DNA of 8,221 nt from an uncultured Lachnospiraceae bacterium (GCA_946549155.1 CAMNQN010000152.1:1-8221); one strand, 5' to 3'. Positions 1-6,817 are shown, counted from the first letter of the stretch. The notes: generated by a model from the letters alone, not told the origin. Program-made: numbers and translations.

Positions 1-65
1 GTCTTTTATCGCCATTGTGATATCAATTTACGCAAATCAGGCATTTTATGCTTAGAATGTTACAT
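1..65. other. AT-rich stretch without a gene
   Basis: I see no coding region, promoter or RNA gene here. Two small palindromes are visible: GCATTTTATGC at 41-51 and GAATGTTACATTC at 55-67, the second with 6-base arms around one central base. The second abuts the left edge of the long palindromic element that follows. Confidence 0.5.
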
Positions 66-304
66 TCGGCGTGATTTTGTAAAGCTTACCAGGAACAGCA
101 AGAAGGGAAAGCGCGGAGCCGACCCTGTCATCTGAAAAACATTGCGCAGAATACCATAGAAAATCTTAGGTGGAGACGAACCCGAATTTGGGGAGGGGTT
201 GGCTCCATCTTAGATTTTCTTGGTATTCGAAGCAGTTTTTCAGATGACAGGGTCGGCTCCGCGCTTTCCCTTCCTGCGTCCTGATAATTAACCAAACACG
301 AAGA
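66..304. repeat. Long palindromic (hairpin) repeat element, complete copy
   Basis: The whole segment is an imperfect inverted repeat. Bases 103-140 and 235-272 are perfect reverse complements over 38 bases. Inside, 149-156 pairs with 221-228 and 159-166 with 212-219. Outside, about 66-102 pairs imperfectly with 273-304, including the CGTG/CACG ends. The loop (about 167-211) contains GGTGGAG and GGCTCC, which can also partly pair. No open frame of note lies inside. The right end (271-304) matches 8123-8156 in inverted orientation at 33 of 34 positions, so this is a dispersed repeat and not a one-off terminator. The form is that of a miniature inverted-repeat (MITE-like) element or a large structured RNA; I cannot assign it to a named family. 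No clear target-site duplication was found. It begins 17 bases beyond the regulator's stop codon, so it could also form the 3' end of that transcript, although no T-run follows the stem. Confidence 0.85.
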
Positions 305-321
305 ACCCTAACGCCTGAAGC

Positions 322-1320
322 TCACAGGTTCCGCACGCTCTCCCGCTCGATAAACTGGGTGCACACCTGCACCTTCAGCTTCAGGTCATCCTTATCCTGA
401 AGCATATCCCGCAGGCGGCGGACCGCCAGACGGCCCATCTCCTGCTTGGGTACCCGCAGGGTGGTGAGGGAGGGAGAGGAAATGGAGGAGAAGGACAGGT
501 CATCAAAGCCGATCACCGACACATCCTCCGGCACATGGATGCCGCACTCTGACATGGCCTTCATGGCTCCCAGGGCAATCATATCATTATCGGCAAAATA
601 AGCGGTGGGAAGCTTCGGTTTTGTTTCCAGGTACCGTTTCATATCCAGGTAAGCGCCGTCCATGTCTGTGGCCAGGGTTACGGTATAATCCTTCTGCAGC
701 GGAAGCTGCGCCTTATTCAGCGCGGTCTGATAGCCCACATATCGGGAGCGGAAGGGCTTGATCCGCAGGCTTCCCCGCAGATACCCGATCTCTCGGTGCC
801 CTTTTCCAATCAGATATTCCGTGGCCATCCGGGCGGAATCTGCATTATTAATCAGAATGGCGTTGAAGGACATATCCTCCTTCCAGTAGTCGATCACCAC
901 AAGGGGGCTGGTCATCCCCCGGATCAGATCCAGATCCTCATCCATCAGCTCTGTTCCCAGCAGGATTACCACGGAGGCCTTGTCATTTTGAAGCCATCTT
1001 GCCTGTTCCTCGTAATTGCTGTCCCGCTTGTCCAGGTTGCACATGATCATCTCCATGCCGCAGGCGCGGCATTCCTGTTCCACACCGGCAATCATCAGAG
1101 GGAAGAAGGGGGTGTTCTCCACCACCCTGCCGCTCCTCTTAAACATAACGAATTTCACCTTGGTGATTCGGTTCTCGTCGAAATATCCCAGATCCTGGGC
1201 TACCTTCCGGATTTTGGCGGAGGTTTCTGCGTTGACGCCCTTTTTATAGTTGAGCGCATTGGAAACCGTGGCAGGGGAAAACCCTGTCAGCTCACTGATT
1301 TTTTTTATGCTCACCTTCAT
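322..1320 (-). CDS. LacI-family transcriptional regulator with shortened hinge
   Basis: A 332-residue sugar-responsive DNA-binding repressor, last gene of the cluster and probably its local regulator. The N-terminal helix-turn-helix is clear at residues 4-24 (SIKKISELTGFSPATVSNAL). The rest is the periplasmic-binding-protein-like sensor domain, with the family's NDMIALGAM motif near 245-253 and IGFDD at 270-274. After GY at 45-46 only about eight residues (FDENRITK) precede the first sensor strand. The usual hinge segment (pattern PN..AR.L), which inserts in the minor groove of the operator in LacI and PurR, is missing. The ATG has GGAGG five bases upstream (1326-1330). The gene lies 184 bases downstream of the isomerase and has its own AT-rich upstream region, so it may be transcribed both alone and by read-through. 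The effector is unknown; the imported sugar or a derivative is the natural guess. The family call is secure, the target inferred. Confidence 0.93.
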   Translation of the reverse strand: MKVSIKKISELTGFSPATVSNALNYKKGVNAETSAKIRKVAQDLGYFDENRITKVKFVMFKRSGRVVENTPFFPLMIAGVEQECRACGMEMIMCNLDKRDSNYEEQARWLQNDKASVVILLGTELMDEDLDLIRGMTSPLVVIDYWKEDMSFNAILINNADSARMATEYLIGKGHREIGYLRGSLRIKPFRSRYVGYQTALNKAQLPLQKDYTVTLATDMDGAYLDMKRYLETKPKLPTAYFADNDMIALGAMKAMSECGIHVPEDVSVIGFDDLSFSSISSPSLTTLRVPKQEMGRLAVRRLRDMLQDKDDLKLKVQVCTQFIERESVRNL

Positions 1321-1363
1321 AACTGCCTCCGCCCCGAACCATCTCTGGCTCTATAACAAAATC

Positions 1364-1373
1364 TTTATATAAA
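1364..1373. promoter_or_regulatory. TTTATATAAA palindrome upstream of the regulator gene
   Basis: A perfect 10-base palindrome that also occurs twice ahead of the rbsB gene (8036-8045 and 8060-8069). The copy here and the one at 8060 remain similar for about a dozen further bases on the same side. It lies between the candidate promoter and the start codon, where a bound repressor could block transcription. In DNA this AT-rich, chance is a serious alternative. Confidence 0.3.
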
Positions 1374-1388
1374 TATTTATGCAAAACA

Positions 1389-1415
1389 ATTATAGTTTAC
1401 TGCAAAAAACAGCAA
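1389..1415 (-). promoter_or_regulatory. Candidate promoter of the regulator gene
   Basis: On the minus strand TATAAT lies at 1394-1389. The -35 region is weak: TTGCTG (1415-1410) at 15 bases or TTTGCT at 16 bases. It would give a leader of about 60 bases before the ATG at 1320. The sequence GTAAAC directly precedes the -10 box, as it nearly does at the rbsB promoter. The -10 box is convincing; the -35 box is not. Confidence 0.45.
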
Positions 1416-1436
1416 AATTCAATCTTTTCTTCCACA

Positions 1437-1458
1437 TTTTCCGCCACTTTTCCGCCAC
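1437..1458. repeat. Perfect tandem 11-base repeat (TTTTCCGCCAC twice)
   Basis: TTTTCCGCCAC occurs at 1437-1447 and again at 1448-1458 with no gap, in the space between the isomerase and regulator genes. On the transcribed strand it reads GTGGCGGAAAA twice. The last base is also the first base of the neighbouring CGCCAA/TTGGCG stem. Its function is unknown; a protein site or a small replication-slippage product would both fit. Confidence 0.6.
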
Positions 1459-1478
1459 GCCAAATGAATATATTGGCG
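1458..1478. other. Short inverted repeat CGCCAA-N9-TTGGCG
   Basis: Six-base perfect arms at 1458-1463 and 1473-1478 with a nine-base loop, 26-46 bases after the isomerase stop codon. It can form a hairpin in the operon transcript, and G-U pairs could extend it by about two. No T-run follows in the direction of transcription, so it does not look like an intrinsic terminator. It could instead mark the 3' end of a processed transcript or be an operator. Confidence 0.45.
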
Positions 1479-1504
1479 CATAAAGCTCCCGTCTGCCAAT
1501 GCAA

Positions 1505-2905
1505 TCACTCACCGCGCAGATAAGCCTTCACATCCTCCTCAACAGGGTCATACAGATCCGGCTTTACACCGATGTATTTGCATGCCTCGTAGAGAACCGG
1601 AACCACATCCTTGTGGATACCCACGCAGTGATGAATGTAGGGCCCTTCCACAAGCTTGGCCTCCAGGCGTTTTATATTCTCCACTTCCACCCAAAGATAA
1701 GTGCCCATACCTCTGGGGCCGTCCACACCCTTGGCATTTCCCAGAAGCAGAGAATACTCTCCATTATCGCCGTCGAATCGGGCCAGCGTTACCAGACCGT
1801 GCTTCGCCTCCGCAGTGATGCTGCCGGGATGATCGAAGGCCAGCGGATAGGTCAGCTTCGGCGTCTCTCTCGCCACAGAGATGGGCCAGGGGCCGCAGTG
1901 CTGCAGCAGCTCGCCGTTGGGAATATCCGGATGGCGGATTGTCCAGTCCGCGAAGAAGCTCCTGGTCTCGTCCATACCGGCGGCCTCCACCATCAGCGCC
2001 GTGATGGCTCCGTGGATATCCGTCTCACATACCACCGGGATACCCTCCTCATTCAACAGGGAATTGGCTGCGCAGGGCATGATGCCAATCTCACTCTGAA
2101 GCTGATTCCAGCATTGGATTGCCGCCGCCTGGCAGCCGTATTTCTCCACCAGATGCTTCATGGCCACCTTCAGCGCCGCCACATTCTCCAGCTCATTCTC
2201 CTTTACCAGAATCTCCATGTGCTCCCGGCAGTAGGCGATCACCTCGGCTACCTCCGTTCCCTCTTCCCTGGCCTTTTTCAACTCGTCGATCATCTCACCC
2301 ATGGGGATAGGCGCCAGCTGAATATTAAATTTCTCCAGCAACTCGCCCTCGTTGCACATGGTGGTCCAGAAGTCGAAGGGTCTGGTGGAAATCTGCAGAA
2401 TGCGGATGTTCCGGAAGGTCTTTACCACGTTGCAGACTGCCAGGAAATCTCTTAAGCCTCGCTCAAACACCGGGTCGCTTAAACGGCAGTTGGTCATATA
2501 GGTGAAGGGCACCTGAAATCTCCTCAGCACCTTTCCGGTGGCAAACAGACCACACTGGGTGTCACGAAGTCTTGTCCCGTCCGGCTCCGGGCGCTCATCC
2601 AGCGGTCCCCAGAGCAGTACGGGCACATTCATGTCCTTGGCCAGTCTGGCGCAGAGATACTCCGTACCGAAATTGCAGTGGGGGAGAAACAGGCCGTCAA
2701 TTTTTTCCGCCTTGAATTTCTCCACGATCTTTACCCGTTCCTCCTCCTTGTACAGCAGCCCCTCCTCGTTAATATCCGTAATATCCACAAAGTCAATGCC
2801 CAGCTCCTTTAAGCGGTCCGCCGTCAGCCCTCTGTACTTAATGGCATCAGGAGCACTGAAAATACTCCGTCTCGTGGGAGCGTATCCGATCTTAATATGT
2901 GCCAT
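1505..2905 (-). CDS. Sugar isomerase, L-fucose/L-arabinose isomerase family
   Basis: A predicted cytoplasmic enzyme of 466 residues that should interconvert an aldose and its ketose. It is shorter than Escherichia coli FucI (591) and AraA (500). The N-terminal half has Rossmann-like alternation (GLFLPHCNFG, VPVLLWGP). The C-terminal half carries acidic and histidine motifs typical of the metal site in this family: CETD at 293-296, ADW at 319-321, HCG at 336-338 and HH at 425-426. E294, D320 and one of the histidines are my guesses for metal ligands. I chose the ATG at 2905 because AAGGAGG (2914-2920) sits eight bases upstream. The frame stays open to 2992, but that extension contains the ribosome-binding site itself and is unlike a protein N-terminus. 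The gene follows the pyranase by 120 bases. Family is well supported; substrate is not. Candidates from context are D-ribose, D-arabinose, L-fucose or a rarer aldose. Confidence 0.85.
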   Translation of the reverse strand: MAHIKIGYAPTRRSIFSAPDAIKYRGLTADRLKELGIDFVDITDINEEGLLYKEEERVKIVEKFKAEKIDGLFLPHCNFGTEYLCARLAKDMNVPVLLWGPLDERPEPDGTRLRDTQCGLFATGKVLRRFQVPFTYMTNCRLSDPVFERGLRDFLAVCNVVKTFRNIRILQISTRPFDFWTTMCNEGELLEKFNIQLAPIPMGEMIDELKKAREEGTEVAEVIAYCREHMEILVKENELENVAALKVAMKHLVEKYGCQAAAIQCWNQLQSEIGIMPCAANSLLNEEGIPVVCETDIHGAITALMVEAAGMDETRSFFADWTIRHPDIPNGELLQHCGPWPISVARETPKLTYPLAFDHPGSITAEAKHGLVTLARFDGDNGEYSLLLGNAKGVDGPRGMGTYLWVEVENIKRLEAKLVEGPYIHHCVGIHKDVVPVLYEACKYIGVKPDLYDPVEEDVKAYLRGE

Positions 2906-2925
2906 TTTCGTTTCCTCCTTCCTTC

Positions 2926-2950
2926 CCGCAGCCGTCTTTATATCCTGCGG
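2926..2950. other. Hairpin upstream of the isomerase ribosome-binding site
   Basis: CCGCAG (2926-2931) and CTGCGG (2945-2950) are perfect 6-base arms with a 13-base loop. The stem ends five bases before the AAGGAGG of the isomerase gene. It could protect or expose that site in the polycistronic transcript. The loop is long for the stem, so stability is uncertain. Confidence 0.35.
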
Positions 2951-3017
2951 CCACAGGGAAAATTTACAATGATGCAAAATATGCTTTTTCAAATGAGCCT
3001 GCGCAATGATACGCTTC

Positions 3018-3036
3018 TTCCGGTTTTAAGCCGGAA
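3018..3036. other. Hairpin spanning the pyranase stop codon
   Basis: TTCCGG (3018-3023) and CCGGAA (3031-3036) form a perfect 6-base stem with a 7-base loop that contains the TAA stop codon of the pyranase gene (3028-3026). No T-run follows, so a termination role is doubtful. It could stabilise the 3' end of the upstream message or just be chance. Confidence 0.35.
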
Positions 3037-3427
3037 ACGCCACGCCTGCCCGCAGAATAATATTCGGGTAGGGAGTAAACTCTCCGGTGCGCACGGCAAA
3101 TTTCACGTTGGCAGACATGGCCTTCAGCTCCACATGGGGAATCATCTCCTCCTCCGCCCCGTTTAACTTCTCCCGGATATAAGAAAGCAGCTCCGGATTC
3201 TTCTCCACGATCTCGTTGGCGATGGTATAGCCCTCCACCTCTGTCTCATTTAAGATGGCGTCCATGGTCTGTTTAAAGGTGGGCACGCCGCCGCACAGCA
3301 CCAGATCCACGATGGGAACCCCTTTGGGAATGGGCATTCCCGCATCCCCCACCATAAACGTATCCTTGTGGCCCAGAGCCGCAATACAGCCAATCAGCTG
3401 GGCATTCAAAATTCCACTCTTTTTCAT
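3026..3427 (-). CDS. rbsD: D-ribose pyranase (RbsD/FucU family)
   Basis: This small cytoplasmic enzyme (133 residues) interconverts pyranose and furanose forms of ribose, and in relatives the anomers of fucose. The sequence aligns with E. coli RbsD almost without gaps at the ends. LGH puts the catalytic-type histidine at 20, DAGMPIPKG puts aspartate at 28, and the C-terminus has the family's YPNIILRAGVAF. The ATG at 3427 makes these numbers agree exactly with E. coli and has AAGGAGG ten bases upstream (3438-3444). A TTG one codon earlier (3430), seven bases from that site, is a possible alternative start. It lies 46 bases after the permease gene. In ribose operons RbsD helps supply the ring form used by ribokinase; here it sits next to an isomerase, so it probably supplies that enzyme. 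RbsD rather than FucU is favoured by the overall match and the ribose-type transporter beside it. Confidence 0.93.
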   Translation of the reverse strand: MKKSGILNAQLIGCIAALGHKDTFMVGDAGMPIPKGVPIVDLVLCGGVPTFKQTMDAILNETEVEGYTIANEIVEKNPELLSYIREKLNGAEEEMIPHVELKAMSANVKFAVRTGEFTPYPNIILRAGVAFPA

Positions 3428-3473
3428 CAATATCCAACCTCCTTACTCAATCTATTCAGCGCCCAAGCAGCCG

Positions 3474-4514
3474 CTATTTATTTTCATTCCGTGCCTGCAG
3501 CGCCATCTTCGCCTGCAGGTTTCTCTGGGTCTGGTCAATCACAACGGCAAGGATAATCACTGCGCCCCTGATTACCTTCTGCCAGAACTCAGATACACCG
3601 CACATGGTCATGCCATCGTTAATCACACCGATTACGAAAGCGCCTACCACCGTACCCAGAATCGTACCGGAACCGCCGGCCATGGAGGTGCCGCCCAGAA
3701 CCGTGGCCGCGATGGCGTTCATCTCCCAGCCATCGCCCTGTGCCGGCTGCGCCGCGGAGAGCTGCGCCGTATTGATCATACCTACCCAGGCCGCGCAGAA
3801 ACCGGAGATCATGTAAACAATAATCTTGATCTTATCCGCCTTGATACCGGAGAGGCGGGCAGATTTCTCATTGCCGCCCACGGCCAGGACACGCCATCCA
3901 AAGGGCATCTTCTTTAACAGAATTACTGAAATGACCGCCAGCACCGCGAACACGTAAACGCCCGCCGGGATGCCTGCGATATTGCTGCCCAAGGTCTTGA
4001 AGCCGGTATTGCCCAGGGTCTCGTAGCCCTTCAGATCAGAGTAGGTGGCGCCGTTGGACCGCAGGTTCGCCAGGCCGCGGCAAATGTACATGGTTCCCAG
4101 TGTCGCAATAAAAGGCGCCACGTTCAGCTTCGTAATAATCAAACCGTTCATCATACCGATCAGCGCGCCCACAATCAGCATAAAAAGAATAATCATGGGA
4201 ACGCTGAAATACAGCGTCACACCGACAAACTTTAAAGTCACGCCCTCCTGAATCATGCCGCCGGCCAGCATACCAACCAGGCCCACCACGGAACCAACGG
4301 AAAGGTCAATACCGCCGGTAATGATAACAAAGGTCATACCCAGGGCCAGAATACCAAAGGAGGACACATGCTTCGCCACCATGGTCAGAGTAGCCACAGA
4401 CAGGAAATTATCCTTTATAACGCTGAAGAAAATCAACAGCAAAATCAGGACAATAAAGGTACGGCCCTTCAAGATGGTCATTAATAATTGATTGTTGTTC
4501 GTTGTTTTTTTCAT
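3474..4514 (-). CDS. rbsC: Ribose-type ABC transporter permease
   Basis: The membrane channel of the importer, 346 residues, probably working as a dimer with the RbsA-type ATPase. It belongs to the RbsC/XylH/AraH permease family. Hydrophobic segments are seen near residues 19-34, 50-66, 72-88, 104-126, 186-200, 232-249, 266-300 and 314-327. Family signatures are GGIDLSVGS at 67-75, AVGGNEKSARLSGI at 211-224, and the glycine-rich VLGGTSMAGGSGTILG at 272-287. The N-terminus is short and polar (MKKTTNNNQ), as usual for this family. AAGGAG (4523-4528) lies eight bases before the ATG. The gene starts 20 bases after the ATPase stop codon, so the two are surely one transcript. Length is normal and I see no damage. 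The family call is firm; which pentose passes is inferred from the binding protein. Confidence 0.95.
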   Translation of the reverse strand: MKKTTNNNQLLMTILKGRTFIVLILLLIFFSVIKDNFLSVATLTMVAKHVSSFGILALGMTFVIITGGIDLSVGSVVGLVGMLAGGMIQEGVTLKFVGVTLYFSVPMIILFMLIVGALIGMMNGLIITKLNVAPFIATLGTMYICRGLANLRSNGATYSDLKGYETLGNTGFKTLGSNIAGIPAGVYVFAVLAVISVILLKKMPFGWRVLAVGGNEKSARLSGIKADKIKIIVYMISGFCAAWVGMINTAQLSAAQPAQGDGWEMNAIAATVLGGTSMAGGSGTILGTVVGAFVIGVINDGMTMCGVSEFWQKVIRGAVIILAVVIDQTQRNLQAKMALQARNENK

Positions 4515-4534
4515 GGTAATAGCTCCTTCCCGCC

Positions 4535-6073
4535 TTACGCGCCCTTTCCGGTTCCCAGTCCGGCATAGGAGGTGCGCACGAGTGTATCCTCGTTAATCTC
4601 ATCGCCGGTCAGCTCACCGGTACATTTTCCATTGGACAGCACATAAATTCTGTCTGCAATCGCCATAATTTCTTTCAATTCGGAAGAAATCACAATAATG
4701 GAGAGGCCCTGCTCAGACAGCTCATGTATAATCTCAAACACCTCTGTCTTTGCTCCGATATCAATACCGCGGGAGGGCTCGTCCAGAAGCAGCACGTTGG
4801 GATGCGTCAGAAGCCCCTTCCCGATTACCACCTTCTGCTGATTACCGCCGGACAGCGACAGAATCGGCAGCTTCTTATCCGCAACCTTGATATGTATATT
4901 CCTGATCTGCTCCTCCACAGCGGTTTCCTCCGCCTTGTTGTTCAGGAAAATGCCCTTCACATAATTCTGCAGGGATGCGATGGACGTATTTTTACAGATA
5001 TCCAGGGACTGAATCAGGCCCTGGCGCTGACGGTCCTCCGGTACCAGGGCAAAGCCCCGCTTAATCTGGCTGGAGGTATCTTTCATCTTAATCCTTTCCC
5101 CCCGATAGATCACCTCGCCGGAGTGTTCCGGATGCAGCCCCATCAGGCACTCAAACAGTTCGCTTCTGCCCGCTCCCAAAAGGCCGTAAATACCAAGAAC
5201 CTCGCCCTTTTTCAGATACATATTCACATCCTCCAAAAGCCAGCCTCCGCCTTTTTTCGGAAGATAGATATGATTCATCTCCAGTACCTTTTCCGCCTTG
5301 TCCAGATCAATGCTGCGCTGGAAGCGGTGGTACTGAGTGTTCTTGCCCACCATATTTTCCACAATCCAGCTCAGATCAATGTCCTTAATGTCCGCGTCCG
5401 CCACATATTTTCCATCCCGGAGAATGGTGACATGATCGCCAATCTCCATGATCTCCTCCAGCCGGTGGGAAATATAAACGATGGAAATCCCCTGCTCCAG
5501 GAGCTCTCTCACGATTTTAAACAGAACCTTAACCTCCGCAGCCGACAGGGAGGAGGTGGGTTCATCCATAATCAGTACCCGCAGGTCATCCTGTATCAGG
5601 TTTCTGGCAATCTCCACCATCTGCTGCTGTCCCACTCTCAGATCTCCCACCATGGTATCGGCCGGAATTTCGTGCTCCAGCCGTTTCAAAATCTTAGCAG
5701 CTCCGCTTTTATGGGCCGAATCATTTAAAAACAGCCCTTTTTTCTCTTCATGTCCAATAAAAATATTCTGATACACGGTCATATTGGGAAACAGGCTCAG
5801 CTCCTGATGGATAATGCCGATGCCCTTGGCCCTGGCCGCGTTGGTATCCTTAAAATAAACTTCCTCTCCATCCATGTACATTTTGCCTGCGGAAGGCTGC
5901 TCGATACCGGCAATCATTTTCATCAGCGTAGATTTCCCCGCGCCGTTTTCGCCGATAAGCACGTTCACCTTTGCCTTCAAAAGATCAAAGGATACGCCGT
6001 CCAAAGCCTTTGTACCAGGATAAATCTTATCTATCTTTTCACAATGGAGAACCACGTTCGGATTATCAAACAT
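4535..6073 (-). CDS. rbsA: Ribose-type ABC transporter ATPase, two ABC domains
   Basis: A 512-residue ATPase that powers sugar import from the cytoplasmic face. Two ABC domains lie in tandem. Domain 1 has Walker A GENGAGKST at 41-49, the Q-loop glutamine at 90, a signature LRVGQQQMVEIAR at 145-157, Walker B VLIMDEPTSSL at 166-176, and the switch histidine at 203. Domain 2 has a degenerate Walker A, GLLGAGRSE at 297-305, where the usual lysine is replaced by arginine. It keeps a full signature LSGGNQQK at 407-414 and Walker B VLLLDEPSRGID at 427-438, but has serine instead of the switch histidine (VISSELKEI). This asymmetry is normal for the RbsA/MglA/AraG group, in which only one site is catalytically complete. 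AAGGAGG (6081-6087) is seven bases from the ATG. The gene starts 16 bases after the lipoprotein gene and its ribosome-binding site abuts that gene's stop codon, pointing to tight co-expression. Confidence 0.96.
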   Translation of the reverse strand: MFDNPNVVLHCEKIDKIYPGTKALDGVSFDLLKAKVNVLIGENGAGKSTLMKMIAGIEQPSAGKMYMDGEEVYFKDTNAARAKGIGIIHQELSLFPNMTVYQNIFIGHEEKKGLFLNDSAHKSGAAKILKRLEHEIPADTMVGDLRVGQQQMVEIARNLIQDDLRVLIMDEPTSSLSAAEVKVLFKIVRELLEQGISIVYISHRLEEIMEIGDHVTILRDGKYVADADIKDIDLSWIVENMVGKNTQYHRFQRSIDLDKAEKVLEMNHIYLPKKGGGWLLEDVNMYLKKGEVLGIYGLLGAGRSELFECLMGLHPEHSGEVIYRGERIKMKDTSSQIKRGFALVPEDRQRQGLIQSLDICKNTSIASLQNYVKGIFLNNKAEETAVEEQIRNIHIKVADKKLPILSLSGGNQQKVVIGKGLLTHPNVLLLDEPSRGIDIGAKTEVFEIIHELSEQGLSIIVISSELKEIMAIADRIYVLSNGKCTGELTGDEINEDTLVRTSYAGLGTGKGA

Positions 6074-6089
6074 AAATGCTCCTCCTTTT

Positions 6090-6677
6090 TTATTCGATGG
6101 TCATAGATACCGGGGTAATGCTCACCGTACCGTTGCTCTCCACCGCTGCGCCCACAAAGGTAACCGTCTTACCCGCCGCGCTCTCATCCAGCGCCAGGGG
6201 AGCTACCACCTGAGTATCCACCTCAGCATTGAGAGATTTTCCGTACTGAGACCACTCCGTCTGATTTGTAAAATCTTTAAAGCCCTTCACTGTCTGCGCA
6301 TCCCGCACCGCAGTGCCGGAATACACGCCGCCGGCCTGAATTTTCACTTCCTTATCCCCGGTATATCCTTCCGGGGTAATTAACAGATAATATTTCGGTG
6401 TATCTGTATTAAATTCCACAATCTCCGCTTTTCCGGAAACTGCCTTCGCTTCTGCCGCGCCATCGCCATTCAGCACTTCCGCCAGATCTACCGCGGCTGC
6501 TGTAATCTCTTCCACCACCTGGCCCCAGTCGCTGCCGGACTGCTGCGCGGAGTCAAACACTTCCTTACCGGAATAGGCCGCCTCCTGACCGATGGGAACC
6601 ACCTTCACGATCCCACAGCCGGTAAGAGCGCCCGCGGCAAGCGCCGCCGTCATAATAAGAGCTAATCCTTTTTTCAT
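6090..6677 (-). CDS. DUF2291-family lipoprotein
   Basis: A predicted exported lipoprotein of 195 residues. The N-terminus is a lipoprotein signal peptide: MKKG, a hydrophobic stretch, then the lipobox ALTG with cysteine at 21. The body resembles DUF2291, a family known mainly from genes beside ribose-type ABC importers. Recognisable parts are GGVYSGTAVRDA near 122-133, KDFTNQTEW near 138-146, VVAPL, GKTVTFVGA, and a C-terminal ITPVSM. Its biochemical role is not established. I chose the ATG at 6677 because AAGGAG (6687-6692) is nine bases upstream; the ATG at 6683 would be only three bases away. A frame open to 6761 runs through a terminator-like hairpin and should not be translated. Placement between the binding protein and ATPase genes suggests a helper role in transport or in anchoring the binding protein, which here has no lipid anchor of its own. 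That last idea is inference. Confidence 0.87.
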   Translation of the reverse strand: MKKGLALIMTAALAAGALTGCGIVKVVPIGQEAAYSGKEVFDSAQQSGSDWGQVVEEITAAAVDLAEVLNGDGAAEAKAVSGKAEIVEFNTDTPKYYLLITPEGYTGDKEVKIQAGGVYSGTAVRDAQTVKGFKDFTNQTEWSQYGKSLNAEVDTQVVAPLALDESAAGKTVTFVGAAVESNGTVSITPVSMTIE

Positions 6678-6686
6678 ATTCATTCT

Positions 6687-6692
6687 CTCCTT
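6687..6692 (-). promoter_or_regulatory. Ribosome-binding site that decides the lipoprotein start
   Basis: AAGGAG on the minus strand. It is nine bases from the ATG at 6677 and three from the ATG at 6683. The other genes of the cluster mostly use seven to ten, so the inner ATG is favoured. Confidence 0.6.
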
Positions 6693-6720
6693 GCCGATCT
6701 GTATCCTTGCATTTCTTCTT

Positions 6721-6751
6721 AAAAAGGGGACGGCGCGAAGCGCACCGCCCC
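6721..6751 (-). terminator. Terminator-like hairpin between rbsB and the downstream genes
   Basis: In the transcript, a GC-rich stem (6751-6726) has GGGG paired with CCCC, CGG with CCG, and CGC with GCG around a TTC loop, with a small bulge on each side. It is followed at once by five Ts (6725-6721). This is the form of an intrinsic terminator. It lies 66 bases after the binding-protein stop codon, with the rest of the operon beyond it and no obvious new promoter. The likely effect is partial termination and 3'-end protection, giving more binding protein than membrane components, as is common for such operons. Confidence 0.7.
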
Positions 6752-6817
6752 TCTCTGGCACTTATAATAAAGCTTATACCGAAACTTATATCGAAGTGTT
6801 CCGATCTATTCCAGTAA

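Noticed and set aside
66..304. The long palindrome as part of a CRISPR array or phage attachment site
   Set aside because: There are no regularly spaced direct repeats, and no integrase, tRNA or cas gene is in the window.
796..1356. Plus-strand open frame of 186 codons opposite the regulator gene
   Set aside because: It is antisense to the DNA-binding and sensor parts of the LacI-family protein and shows no motif or ribosome-binding site.
1458..1478. CGCCAA/TTGGCG stem as the operon terminator
   Set aside because: The stem has only six firm pairs and is followed by GGCGGAAAA instead of a T-run on the transcribed strand.
1499..2455. Long plus-strand open frame of 318 codons opposite the isomerase gene
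   Set aside because: It lies antisense to a gene with clear family motifs, its translation is rich in histidine, leucine and arginine without domain features, and no ribosome-binding site is evident.
2906..2992. N-terminal extension of the isomerase
   Set aside because: The extra 29 codons contain the AAGGAGG site that serves the ATG at 2905, and their translation looks like translated noncoding sequence.
4724..5728. Long plus-strand open frame of 334 codons opposite the ATPase gene
   Set aside because: The minus strand encodes an unmistakable double ABC ATPase here; the plus-strand frame is its shadow and resembles no protein.
6678..6761. N-terminal extension of the DUF2291 lipoprotein
   Set aside because: It would pass through the terminator-like hairpin and place the signal peptide inside the protein; the ATG at 6677 gives a normal lipoprotein signal.
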